From the NCBI GenBank assembly GCA_005408345.1, contig SEMN01000331.1, forward strand, positions 311,492-375,491: a stretch of 64,000 nt of DNA, in the 5' to 3' direction. Below are positions 12,801-24,061 of this stretch, piece after piece (within the stretch, counting starts at the first letter, position 1; each line of letters starts with the position of its first letter). The translations under genes were made by a program, and so were the position numbers. A model generated the notes under the pieces. That model was not told where the DNA came from. It saw nothing but the letters and a program-made list of their open reading frames with translations, and made no database searches. Source of the DNA: Macquaria australasica. Its lineage: Eukaryota > Chordata > Actinopteri > Centrarchiformes > Percichthyidae.

Positions 12801-13957
12801 CAGTCAATGCAACAATGGATTAGTTCAAAGTCACTAACCTATATTGTGCAAGCTAGCAAGCTCATAACGATATTGCTCTTTATAAATCCGATTTTTATGT
12901 TAAATAATGTTAGTCAAACTATAATAACAGTGTAACTTCACTTACTTCATCTATCAACATGATGCCGGTCGATCACGTTCAGTCTACTGTATGTCATGTC
13001 ACTGTTTTGGCCGATGCCCAGGATGCTCACTCGCGCCTACTGTATGCCAGCATGAGAAAAAGCAACAATGCTGACTGCTATTGTCTTAACGGCCACCAGT
13101 GTCACCAAAAACAACGACTTTCTGAAAACTCCACACAGCACCTTTAAATAATTGATTATTAAAATAGTTGCTAAATAAGTTTTTGTTGTTGCAAACGAAA
13201 TTTGGAAAATTGCTTTATGACACAAAATGGAGATTGCTTTACAAATTAAAAGAGCAATATGATGATCGAAGGAGTGCAAAGGAAAAAAATCACTTCCAAC
13301 ATGTTAAATGACTTTAGAAAAGACACCATAAAGGGAAAGGGTGTTAGAAACATCCACTTTGCACTGCTGAACTGAACTGATCACCATGTTTGGACATCAG
13401 CACACAATGATGGTCCCAACACAAAAACACGGACGGTCGACCTGCAAAACATGTAGAACCTGGCTCAACTTGCCGAAATGCAATGTAACGTCATCTTACA
13501 AGGCTCTGCATTGGCCAATCAAATATGTGCAAGCCTGCTAGATTACTCTGTAACATGAATACCGTTTGTCTACTGATAACCTCACAATCATTGCTATGAA
13601 ATATAAAATGGTTGCCGCTGTGATAACTTTCCAGAGAAATAAAATGCTTCCTCAAAATATTAGAAACCACTGTGCAGTGTTTTGGAGTCTGGTAAACCTT
13701 CAAGCTCATGGATCTATTACTCAAGCTGGACTTCCTGAATTGTATTTAATTTTTATTTTCAACATGCCCCCACCAACACAGCTAGCCTGGACTGCCTGGA
13801 CTGTCATTTAACTCTCTCTCTCTCTCTTCAGGCAGTTGCTGATGAAGGTGTCAGTGTGTTGGTTCACTGTTCAGATGGCTGGGACAGGACAGCCCAGGCC
13901 TGCTCTGTAGCCAGTATACTTTTAGACCCATTCTACAGAACCATCAAGGGACTCATG

Positions 13958-13991
<34 letters not shown>

Positions 13992-16900
13992 ATTGACTCT
14001 TATCTATCTCTTATTCCTATTCTAAGACCTTTGATACTCCTCTTCCTCTCTACTCTTTCTCTTTCTGCTCCCTTCCCTCTTTGTCCTGCACTCCTTCCGA
14101 TTTCCTCCTCTTCCTCTCCTCTCTTCTAGGTGCTGATAGAGAGAGACTGGGTTTCCTTCGGACACAAGTTCTCCCATAGGTCAGTAACTGGGTCTGACTT
14201 CAACAGTGTCTGCAGAGCAACATCATTACAATCATTTTGTGTATTTTATTTTGTAAAACAGGGCCAACAGTTGAATCTTGCAGTTAAATGTGATAAAATA
14301 TGAAAATAAAACATGAGTTAGAGATGTTCTCATTCTACTTTTCGAAAGGGTCAAACCAGTTAAAATCACATTTTTAATACTACAATAAAACAAGTTTCAG
14401 GCAATGGATAAAACACAAATTGGATGTCCCTTTTGATAAGTTTGGTCTCGGTATAGAAGAAGTGAGTGTCTAAGAGAGTGTGTGACAGGCAGAGAAGGAC
14501 AGAAAAGTAGAAGACATAGAGAAGCAGACAGAAAAATAGGTTTAAGTTCATTTGAAATACTAGGTCAACAAATTTGGGTCAGTACAAAAATCCCTCCAAA
14601 TGTTTTTCCATAATTGAGAGAGTTCCTCTTCACCACAGGATAACAACTGAACATGAATACTTACGAGAGTTAGACCAGAAAAAATATATATAATATATAT
14701 AATACATTTGTCAATGTTATCCCTAACATCTCAGACAGTTGTACACATGTTTTGTTCCCAAAGTGGAACTCACCTGCAACTATCATGTGGTGTGAAGTCA
14801 GGAACAGCTCCATAGAGAATAAAATGAGAAAGATGGCAAAGATGGCCTCCACATTGAAATGAAATGATTAAAATTAGGGCTGCCAATAATGAATATTTGT
14901 ATTATTAATAGTCTATTGATTTTTTAATAATTTATAAATATTATTGTTAATAAAAATAATAATTAACTAACAGACACAATATACAACATACTGGGTACAT
15001 CTCAAGTCTCTTCTATGATATCTCCTCGATCCTCGCTTGAACCGGAAGTTGTTCTGCTCTTATTTCTGCTCTGAGGAGCGAGGAGGGATCTCTGAGGAGC
15101 CATGAGCGAGGATACAGGAGTGCAGCCTTCACGGAAGACTTTTACTGGCTGACACGCCCCCTTATTGGATATCGGTTATTGATTGTACGCTGCAGCTGAT
15201 CGGACTGATGGAGTGAAGACAGATAACAGATCAATCTCAAGTGTATCAGTCCCAAGTTTTATATTTTATCTGCATGTATTTGTTTGAATCTGTGTTAATT
15301 GTAGGTCTGAACAACAAAAAAACCATAAACAACTTTCTTTATTTATTAGAAAGATTTTTCTTTTCATGATCTGTTAACTTTTACTATGAATACAGTTAAA
15401 GTCAGAGAGTAGAAGAGTCTATCAGCAAGAAATCATTTACTTAATTTATCATAATTTCCATTCATTCAAATGTGAGGCTGATCATTCCTGAGTGTCGAGT
15501 TTGATGTGAGTTCATCACTTCAATTTTCCCTGAAACATTTAGCATAATACATAATTTCAAATGTTCAAAAGACACCCTAATCATATTCTAGGTTATTCAA
15601 TAATGAATTCACAATCAGAATATCGATAAATACAGATGCAAATAATGAATAAATAATATAAACGCAGGACACAGTACACAGTAGCTATAAATACAGAGTT
15701 TTGTTTAGCAGGTAACAGAGAGAAAACACTGCTGCTCTGCCAGTGATAACTTGCCTTTATTAGTATTAGCACAGTGCGCGTGTGTGAAGATACAAACTCC
15801 ATCAAAAGTCTCTACAGCTGTGAACCCAATTGACAGCTGATCCAGCTGCGATCAGCTGCCGCCATCATCAGAAACGGACGTTGCGTCACGTGACACGTGA
15901 AAAGGACGTCTCATTTCTCTAAAAACAGATTTTCTCATTTCGCATGGTGTCCTTGTGTCTCCTCCATGCATCCCCGGTGGGAGGGACTAAGACGCAAGGA
16001 AAAGACGCAAGTGAGGGAAACATGGATGCAATTAAGAGACTTGAGATGTACCCACTGTATATAACTCACATATCCTGCATACCCAAAATAAAGAAAGAAA
16101 AGAAATGAGAGTAAACATAACAAAATTAACTTACAAAAATCTGAACAATACACAAAAGAGAGAGAGGGAGGTTGACTAAATGAATACCATTTAGAAGGCC
16201 AGTTGCTAATAGGTCAAATAGCACATTTTAGGGTGACATTACCTGTAGCCTTCCACTGTTCTCACATGGTAAATTCAGCATAGTTTGATGATGAGTCCAC
16301 CAGTACAACAACAACGACATGTTATAATCGTCACTTTGCTGTTGTTGTTCCACATTTCCAGTTTTACCGACCAACACTCACATCAAAAGCCTACCAATAA
16401 CAGGCAGGCTCGAAGACTTTTAGTGTGAAAAATCTGCTGGACGTTTTGAGTAGCATTCACGGTAACTTAACTTTGATTGGGAAAAACGGAAATGTAAAAG
16501 GACTGGAATCTGGATGTATTAAGAGAGCTGCAGGGTGATCCTGGACTGTAATGAATTGGTGAAAGAAAATGGTATTTTAGAGAAGAGAGAATGAGAGCAG
16601 CAGAGTGGTGAGTATGACGTGACTCTGGTATTAGTGCAGTGGAAATATAAATTAGACTGAATTTATCAGGACAAAAGATAAACATGGAGGAAGTTTTGAG
16701 GTTGCATTAACTGGGAAGCAGGTGGAAATGGGAATAAAAGTCTGTCTCTAATATATGCCTCTTCAAAATAAAGGCCTGGTTCTTCCTGTCAGTGAGGTAA
16801 ATAAAGGCCCCTATTTGAGAATTTACAGTAATAAAGAAACTTCCACATTTTTATAGACCTGTCCTTAGTTTACACCATTTCCATGTAATAATTTGGATTC

Positions 16901-19900
16901 TCTTGCCTATTTACAGTTATGCCTTCTAAAATAAAATAATGCTTGACAAACCAACTAAAAGCCACAAAAGTCAGACTTTCTTTCATCTTCACATCACCAA
17001 TGAAGTTCTTAGCCAATAGTACAACAGTATTTAATCCAACAGAGCTACTACTTCAAGTGTTATTGTTTGTGTTCTTTAACTTTGGCTTATGTTTAAAACA
17101 TTTGGTTAAAGTTATGTATAATTGTCGTGGTGAGCCATTTAGGCAGCAGGGAAAGGACCCAAACGCAGACAGTCGAGGAGGCAGGGAGGCTGAATATGTC
17201 CAAAGATTTATTAACTCAAAAGTAAACTCACAGAAAAAAACCACAGGAACAGACACGCACTAGAAGCATGACATCACAAGGAACAGAACACAGGAAACAC
17301 ACATCAACCAAACAATGAACCGACACTGAACAAAGGAAAGGGACCCGTATATATATAGACAAGGAGACAACGAGGGAAACAGAAACAGGTGAGCACAAGG
17401 GACAGGTGAACCTAATCAAAATGGCGGGAAAACAGAACAATGACAGGAAGTAAATCGGCACACATGAACACAAGACCAGGAGTTTCAAAATAAAACAGGA
17501 AACACGAAAGACACACAAGTCCAAAACAAGAGTCCTCCGTGGACCATGACAATAATAAGTTGTCAAGTAAGATTTTAAAAAAGGGTTACTATCTCAAGAT
17601 ATCTTACTATCAAGAGGGGTCGGACAGGGTTTTCCACTGTCTCTATATCTATCTCTGTACTATACATAACTATAAAATTACAACAACATTAATAAGGTTT
17701 AATTACTCTTATTATGAAATTATATCCATTTGTTAAAGTTTCATTTTACAAAAGCCCAAAAGTAATGACGAATATCCATTAAACGTTACCAGAGCTCAAA
17801 ATGACGTCTTCATACTACTATTATTAATTTCATGAAGATATTAAATTGAGAAGAGCAAGCAAATCTTAACATAGTAGATTCTATGTGTTCCTTGTTAAGT
17901 TTTCTCTACATATATTTTGTTCTGAACCATTCATGAAGAGATAACAGCCATTTGAAAGTTTATTCTTTTAACAAATCTATATGCATTGTTCCGTTCTCTT
18001 TTTTATTATCATTGCTTTTTGTAGGAGGAACTGTGCAGCACTGAAGCGTGTCTTACCCACCTCTTTAAAACTGAGATCACTTATTTCTGGCTTTTTTGTG
18101 TGTGTGTCTCTGGGTACATGTTTTATCTTTATATATGTCCTTTCAAAATTGAATAAGTAATTGATCATAAAAAACAATCTATATAAGTGTGTTTAGTGTG
18201 ATGGACAGTTAAGATGGAGTTGTGTCCCTGCAGGTACGCCCACCTGGATGGAGATCCTAAAGAGGTGTCTCCTGTCATCGATCAGTTCCTGGAGTGTGTG
18301 TGGCAGCTGTCCGAGCAGTTCCCATGTGCCTTTGAGTTCAATGAGCGCTTCCTCATTGCCATACACACACACGTCTACTCCTGTCAGTATGGGACCTTCC
18401 TGGGAAACTGCCAGAAGGAAAGCAGGGACATGAGGTAGAACTGACATAAACACATACCATATATAAGCACTGGATTGTCTGAAGAGACTTGTTAAATCAA
18501 AGGTATTCACTGCTTTGCTGCCTATGTAGTTACTCTGACAGAGATAAGCACAGTAAGCATAGTTTTTACTCATTTCCCTGTCCAGATGGTGCGCAAAAGT
18601 TACATTTAATAGGCTATTATGTTTCCTTTATTTTATTATTATTATTATAATAACTATTCAAAAAGTGGAAATGGTGTATGTTTTTTATATCCACTTATAC
18701 ACAAACACACACTCAGACATGCACACAAATTCACTTCCAGCCACAGATAGTGCATCTAAAATCCCTTTCCAGAGTCAAATATAACTGTCAGTTTTATTTC
18801 TTCCTACTTACTTCTGTTGCTCCTTTTTGGCTTGTCAAGGACTTAGCAATATTGTCACAGTTTATAACCATAAAAAGTTAAAAGGCATCACATCTACTGC
18901 CCTCACATATAACTTTCCTCTTCCACTGCAGTTAAATTAGGATGCATGCAGAAAACAGCACTATGACCTTATTTATGATGCAGAACAATAACATGCATAT
19001 AATCTATTAATATTTGTGGCCCATTTGGCATCAGAGATGTCCTGTCCTAAATGAACTTCTGACACATGGGTCTGCATGTCTGCTAGCGGCTGTAAGGAGA
19101 GTGAAGTACTTTTCATTTTGGCAAATAGGATAAAGAGGAGCTAACACCGGGTGCTTACCCTCACTGTGATTTAGGCTTAGTGTGTATTCACATAAACATA
19201 TTGCCTAGTGGATCTTGAAGATCCAGACTCAGATTCAGTCTTTGTTAGCTCCCTCATCTTATAAACCAAAGATTGAGTGCTGTATTTGGAAAGGTGTCCT
19301 GAGTTTTAGTAACTTTGAGCCATGTTTTTGTAATGGTGGAGACAAATTTGTGACAGAAATCACCTAAAAATGTAGATGATTTTAGTTTGGCTGTGATTCA
19401 TATAACCAGTGCTAGTCTCTCCAGGCTCATTTGTTTTTTCAGTGCAGCATTATAAAGTTGTAGACTGCATTGCCGGTTGGTGTGTGTTGTTTGACTACAG
19501 ACTTCGTGAGCGGAGTCACTCTGTGTGGCCTCAGCTGTGGAAGGACAGAGCCGAATACACCAACCCTCTGTACAAGGCTGAGCTGAGCCAGAGTCAGGGT
19601 GTTCTGAGACCCAACACCACCCCCTACTGCTTCAAGTGAGTTACTGCAGCAAACACACCCACTGACAGCACATGACTGTATTGTGCCACAGAAAGCTAAA
19701 GGTATTCTTGGTTCAGAAGTGTATGATAAATATGGCTATAATTAGGGCCCGAGCACTGACCAGTGCGAGGACCCTATTTTTTCAAGGAATTCTTCTTCTT
19801 CTTCTTCTTCTTCCCCCAAATAAATCACATTTTTGAGGGGCTAAAGTTGCTCGAAAAGTCATGAAACTCTGTATGTGTCAGAAGTGATGAAAAATTATAT

Positions 19901-22900
19901 ATTTTATGGGTTTTGCACATGGGTGTGGCAAAATGGCTTGCTAGTGCCCACAATTTTCACAATTTTAACACGTTTCACCTAGATGTACAAAATTTGGTAG
20001 GCATATGTATCATGTCCAGACTTTAAAAAAAGCCTATTGGAGCCATACCCTAAACCCAACAAGAAGTCTGCCATTTTGAGTTTTGTGTGCAATATTTGGC
20101 CAATTCTTGTCATTTGAGGGCTCTGTACTTTAGCGAAGAATTTATCAGATCGACTTCAAATTTGGCCAGTGCAATCTAAAGACCTTCGCCATGAAAAGTT
20201 ATTAAAAGCTTGAGTTTTCGTTGAACGGCGTGTCCGTGACGTGGAACTTACATGTTTCGCCGTCAAACAGTAAGTGGTTTGTAACTGGACTGTACATTGT
20301 CCAACCTGCCCCAAACGTCCCATGTTTCATAAGACTCCTGGCCTGAAGGCATCTACATGCCAATATTCAGTCATAGTCATAGCGCCACCTACTGGCAACA
20401 GGAAATGACACGTTTTATAGTCTGACATGCTACTCCTAGTGGGTTGAGCAGAACAACCTCAAATTTGGGCAGTAAAGCCTGAAGACCTTGATGATGCTTT
20501 ACAGTGAATATTGTGAGTTTTCACTGAAGGGCGTCGCCATGGCGTGGTGGCAGATTCTAATGTTTCATCATGAATAAAGAAACTGTTGTAACTTGGCTCT
20601 ATATAATCAGATCGTTTGCAGATTTCACACGTTTGATAAGATTCCCGGCCTGAAGACATCTAAGGGTCAAATTTGATGTACATGTATGACATTTGGGTGG
20701 CAGATGCGTCATGTATAGACTTAAAAAAAAAGCCTCTTGGAGCCATACCCTAAAATGCACAGGAAGTCAGTTATTATGAATACATTTTGAATTTTTTAGT
20801 GCAATTTTTGCCAGGCCTCGTACTTTAAGAAACTCCTCCTAGAGAATTTATCGGATCGACTTCAAATTTGGACTGTGCCATCTAAACACCTTCGCCATGA
20901 AAATTTATTAAGAGTTTTCATTGAACCATGGCGTGGAATTTCCATGTCCTGCCGTGAAACAGGAAGTTCTTGTAACTTGAGTGTACACGATCCAATCTGC
21001 TCCAAATTTCTCATGCTGGATAATATTCCAGGTCTGAGGACATCTATATGCCAATGTTCAGTCATAGTCATAGTGCCGCCTACTGGAAACAAGAAGTAAG
21101 CCTTGTGAGACAATCATCATTTGATTTACATGACACAGCAGCAGAGGGAGGAGGACAGGAGAAAGGATTGACTCTCACTGATGTCTGTCTTCTTCATTCC
21201 CTCTAAACTTCACTCAGGAATGTTATCAGGCAGATACATTTCACTCTTTTGTGCACTGTCCAAAACACATGAAAATTCAGAGCTGTGTCAACCGGTCGGT
21301 GTCCAGCAGGCCCGGAGTGGGACTCAGGAGCTCAGGAGTTTCATGCTTCAAACCAGCCCACTTTAGTTCACAACCCATTATGCTGGAGATATATAATTAT
21401 AGCTGTACTATGTAAATCTGTTACAGTGCACTATTCTTTACAACCTTATTATTCACAATGTGTATTTTTCTGGAACATCCTTATTACATATTCTGTCTAA
21501 ATAATTGAGATATAATTCCTTTATTTCCTCCCTCTATCTCCTTGTCTCCAGAATGTGGAAGGGTCTTTATAACCACGTGGAGAAATCAACGCCTCCTCGC
21601 CAGTCACCTGCCAACTTCCTGTCTGCCGTGAGGGAGGAGTCCCAGCTGCTGGAGGAGGAGCTCACCAATCACCAGGAGGTACCGCCAGGAGGAACCGCCC
21701 ACCACCACCACCAACCGGGCTCCAGACAAGGCATACAACACACAAAGACACCCCCTGTTACGACACCACCATAACTCCAATTCAACATCCATCGCTCCAA
21801 AATGAATCTGAGAAGCTCTCTGAGGAGTTGTTTAAATGAGGGATTAGTACAATTGTCTTATCAGAAATTCCAGCTGAAATCATGTACTTTCTCCCTTTTA
21901 AACCCAGTACATGAAAAAATAGCAGCTCTAAACAGAGACCCAGGCAGGCCTGTTGCACTTTATTTTCTTCATCCTACAGGATTTGTGGGTATTGATATTC
22001 AAATGTTCCAGTTTCCAAATGGAAATCTCCAAAGTCAGTTATATAAAAACAAAAACAAGTCAGTATGTACATCCAATGTCAGATGAAAACTAGTGTTTAG
22101 TAATACTACCAGTCTGCAAGATTACTTGAATGGCAGTCTATCTGGCTCCCCCTTCAAGGAACACATCAATTTAATTTGTAGGACTAGAAAAAACTAGAGG
22201 ATGCGAACACAGATTCACTTAAATATGAATCGTATCGGTTTGATACATTTACTGTTTTAAATTCACTTTTATTGAGTCCTCTGAATTTCTTACTGTCACA
22301 GTTCTAAGAAGTAGGTTGGACTTAAAGTCCTCCTCCAATCAAAAATGTATTTGGGTTATTGTTACTTAATTTGTATGTTTGATCTTCACAGTTCAAGATA
22401 ATGTATGATACTAGATGGCTTTTTTACATTCATTTGCTGAAGGTGGAAAGTCTCTCTGGCTGGGTTGCACCAACAAAGATTAATTTAATCTAATTAGTTC
22501 TAATCAGAGTTTAGCAAAACTAGGTTTAAAATGAGTAAATCCAGATTGCACAATTAAAAACTAATCTCAGTTTAGTAAATCCAAGTTAATTGATGTAAAC
22601 CGAAATTAAATAGAGTTTAATCAATATGGAGATGCTTGCTTACCCAAATTAAAATAAATAAATAAAAAATACATTTTTGTGCTGTCAGGACTTTCGGCTG
22701 CTCTGTATTCCTTAACAAAACTTTACATTGTTTGCTAGCTAGCTAAAAAGTTAGCCTACTCATGATGGAGCTCTCATTTCTCCTCCATTGAGTAAAACTT
22801 GTTGGCTGAATTAATGGAGCAATATGGGCAAATAATAGAAGATTTAAAAAAAACGGATAACAGAGACAGCTCCTGTTTTAACGGATCAACTGGAGTGAAA

Positions 22901-24061
22901 GAAAGAAGAGACGTTGCTCAACTTAAAGCTTGTTGGAAAAACATGAAAACAAACGCAAAAAAGGATGCAGCAAGTGTAAGACAGGAGTTGTTCATCACAG
23001 GAGGAGGGCCTCCAGCACAGAAAGACGATCCGCTGGTGGAGAAGGTACAGATAAACAGCCATTTGAAAAATTTTAACTATCTCAAGTATAAGTTTAAAGT
23101 TAATACTGGATCACATTTTAAATTGGAGTTTAAAGTTTTGGTGCAACAGATTTTAATTGGATCTAGGTTTAGAGTAAAAACTAAACTGAGGTTTAAACTG
23201 AATCTTTCTTCATTTTAAGTTAGTTTTAAAGTTTGGTGCAACACCATTTAAAGTTAAACCATGATTTTGGGTTTAAAAATGAGTCCTTGTTGGTGCAACC
23301 CAGCCTCTTGTGTGTTTACCTTAAATCTGAGTTTAACACAAGTATGTACAAGTGGGATTTTGTGACATCACAACTAATTTGGAAGCCAATCATGGTCCAA
23401 TATGCAACTTAGACAAGTCTGATGTGGAAGCTTGAAGCCTGAAGTGTACACAGAATGGAGAAGTATGAGCCATCTTATGTGTTAAACATTTGAAATTCTG
23501 GTGAGAATGACTGAGTTCTGTCTCTCATCACTGGTGTCCAACTGAAATTCAACCATGCACATTTCCCACCTCCTAACCCGCCCAGTATACATAGTGAAAG
23601 TAGAGTTTGTTAAGGTTGCTGCTTACTGAATGGAAAACTTCTCAGGTAATTAAAGAAAGTCTATGATTGTTGATCTCTCGTCTGTGCAGAGGATAGCAGC
23701 CCTGACAGGGAAACCAATCACGTGGGAGAAGATCGAGGTTCCCAGGAGGACTAGCCACCTGCAGCAGAGACACTGTGGGCCAGACCCGCCCACCACTTAC
23801 ACAGACCCAATCACCAGCCCTGCACCGGTCAACGGTCATGCACTCTCCTCTGAACCAGCCAATCAGAAGGCTCAGACCAAGGACCCCACTCTCACCCTGT
23901 GTCTAGGGCTGCACACCCATCTCAAGAGTCACAACCCCGACGACCTCTCCACCTGCAGCGACCTGGAGTCGGGCGTGGCGGACCTCAGCAGCCGTTCATC
24001 CAGCGGCGGGGACGACAGCAAGGACCCGTACTTGGATGAGGCTGCCTTTACTACTGCCTGA
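3244..24061 (+). CDS. mtmr7: Myotubularin-related protein 7 (phosphoinositide 3-phosphatase), 14 exons
   Basis: Exons read at 3244-3267, 4284-4409, 6259-6421, 6571-6728, 8696-8824, 9101-9235, 9442-9574, 9814-9923, 13832-13957, 14130-14179, 18234-18434, 19501-19635, 21552-21678 and 23690-24061. All have GT/AG borders, and the lengths sum to 1989 nt (662 codons plus TGA) with no frame break. The start MEHIRTPK and the acidic C-terminus (SDLESGV.DLSSRS.SGG...DEA.F.TA) are the MTMR7 pattern within the MTMR6/7/8 subgroup. Order: PH-GRAM domain (about 9-105), inactive linker, PTP-like phosphatase (about 125-500) with P-loop HCSDGWDR (Cys339, Arg345), then a short coiled coil (about 515-545) and a serine-rich tail. 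The active-site residues are present, so it should be catalytically competent. Known role of the family: removal of the 3-phosphate from PI3P, PI(3,5)P2 and inositol 1,3-bisphosphate on endosomal membranes, usually with the dead partner MTMR9. Introns 4, 8, 10, 12 and 13 host transposable elements. Whether this is the a or b teleost co-orthologue cannot be told. Confidence 0.93.
5686..6018. other. Unassigned open stretch in mtmr7 intron 2
   Basis: Both strands are open for about 100 codons, with a coding-like GC content above the surrounding intron. The + strand reads FPETGRKDATLPPFKYRAAG near its start. I do not recognise a protein and no splice or start evidence supports expression; a decayed repeat insertion is the likeliest explanation. 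Confidence 0.15.
7692..8349. mobile_element. Non-autonomous hAT-like element in mtmr7 intron 4
   Basis: The element is bounded by direct copies of CCTTCAAT (7684-7691 and 8350-8357). The ends are imperfect inverted repeats: right end in reverse CAGCGTCAGAAATTA, left end CGGTGTAGGAAATTA. Subterminal GGGGCAA..TTGCCCC motifs recur inside both ends, as is usual for hAT family binding sites. There is no transposase frame. Confidence 0.7.
9239..9430. repeat. (AC)22 ... (TG)25 pair filling mtmr7 intron 6
   Basis: Intron 6 (9236-9441, 206 nt) starts GTA and passes directly into 22 uninterrupted AC units (9239-9282). After about 80 nt of ordinary sequence comes a TG run, 9365-9379 and then 9381-9430 (25 units), ending 11 nt before the acceptor AG. 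There is no normal polypyrimidine tract, since the 3' end reads GT repeats, TTTGTGTCCAG. In the transcript the AC and GU runs are complementary and could pair, bringing donor and acceptor together. Confidence 0.9.
9763..9807. repeat. (CT)n tract before mtmr7 exon 8
   Basis: A near-perfect CT dinucleotide run that doubles as the polypyrimidine tract of the intron 7 acceptor (AG at 9812-9813). Confidence 0.85.
10396..10431. repeat. Perfect 16-bp hairpin, mtmr7 intron 8
   Basis: The arms TTATACTACTGTCTTA and TAAGACAGTAGTATAA are exact reverse complements around a 4-nt loop (ATTA). A third, partial copy GACAGTAGTATAATT follows at 10436-10450. No protein-coding or known RNA context; it may be the core of a small foldback element. 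Confidence 0.8.
11745..12960 (-). pseudogene. P2X7-like domain protein pseudogene, antisense in mtmr7 intron 8
   Basis: Minus-strand exons can be read: 12946-12960 (MLIDE, donor GAA|GTAAGT), an exon ending at 12282 that begins VSSSEDYAALLEESSDSEA, and an exon from 11929 beginning LQQLTQEERDDVLQMVVTRL. The remainder continues in broken frames as RRLGTRNRVV and ITDKYPDPFSHYVG, down to a stop at 11745. This order is that of the abundant teleost P2X7-like proteins, which share the cysteine-rich intracellular domain of P2RX7. The cysteine-rich middle is deleted, with a stop after GVFLDII and frame changes, so it cannot make a full domain. Family assignment is by motif memory only. Confidence 0.5.
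13961..13989. repeat. (AC)n microsatellite at the mtmr7 intron 9 donor
   Basis: The AC run begins 3 nt after the exon 9 end (donor GTAACAC). Unlike intron 6 there is no complementary GT run near the acceptor; that end has a normal CT-rich tract. Confidence 0.85.
14992..16054. mobile_element. 1.06-kb element with perfect 21-bp terminal inverted repeats
   Basis: The left end TGGGTACATCTCAAGTC... (14992-15012) is the exact reverse complement of the right end at 16034-16054. No frame of transposase size exists inside, so it is non-autonomous. Target duplications are not clear, so the superfamily is not assigned. It lies in mtmr7 intron 10. Confidence 0.75.
17123..17551 (-). mobile_element. Solo LTR, antisense in mtmr7 intron 10
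   Basis: The 429-bp unit begins TGT and ends ACA (inverted TGTCRTGG ends) and is flanked by identical 5-bp direct repeats ATAAT (17118-17122 and 17552-17556), the signature of LTR-retroelement integrase. Read on the minus strand it has a TATATATATA box (around 17345-17355) followed about 140 nt later by an AATAAA signal near 17210, the expected promoter-then-poly(A) order of an LTR. No internal region or second LTR remains, so it arose by LTR-LTR recombination. Gypsy versus retrovirus-type origin is undecided. Confidence 0.75.
19742..21480 (-). mobile_element. Helitron-like element, copy 1, in mtmr7 intron 12
   Basis: In minus orientation the element ends with a hairpin (13-nt arms, 6-nt loop; 19744-19775) followed directly by CTAA and a flanking T. 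The body is non-coding and carries repeated modules built on TCATAGTCATAG.GCC.CCTACTGG (20371 and 21062). It matches the copy at 60.8-63.4 kb along its length but is shorter and lacks that copy's far end. Homology stops near 21480, 70 nt before mtmr7 exon 13. Confidence 0.6.
22458..23305. mobile_element. PIF/Harbinger-type element in mtmr7 intron 13
   Basis: The ends are 20-bp inverted repeats starting GGCTGGGTTGCACCAACAA, with a 3-bp direct duplication TCT on each side (22455-22457, 23306-23308); a 3-bp duplication is typical of Harbinger. Subterminal GTTTAAA/TTTAAAC repeats flank a short Myb/SANT-like coding remnant. There is no DDE transposase, so the 848-bp copy is non-autonomous. Confidence 0.8.
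22799..23043 (+). pseudogene. Harbinger Myb/SANT-like protein fragment
   Basis: The reading frame LAELMEQYGQIIEDLKKTD..., QLKACWKNMKTNAKKDAAS and GGGPPAQKDDPLVEKV is the conserved N-terminal trihelix/Myb-SANT region of Harbinger accessory proteins (also seen in host NAIF1/FSBP-like genes). The usual initiator region is missing and the frame runs into AT-rich element sequence. It lies centrally in the TIR-bounded element, as expected of its own relic gene. Confidence 0.6.

Noticed and set aside
10680..13150. A 2.5-kb transposon enclosing the P2X7-like pseudogene
   Set aside because: The candidate inverted ends (GTACTGTATG and GTGCTGTGTG) are short and imperfect, and the TTAA-containing flanks are common in AT-rich DNA; kept only as a remark.
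17228..17566. 112-codon minus-strand frame rich in Cys and Val
   Set aside because: Lies entirely in the solo LTR; low-complexity translation of U3 sequence.
3244..24061. MTMR6 or MTMR8 as the name for the phosphatase
   Set aside because: The start MEHIRTPKVENVRL and the C-terminal SDLESGV.DLSS..SGG...DEA.F.TA match MTMR7.
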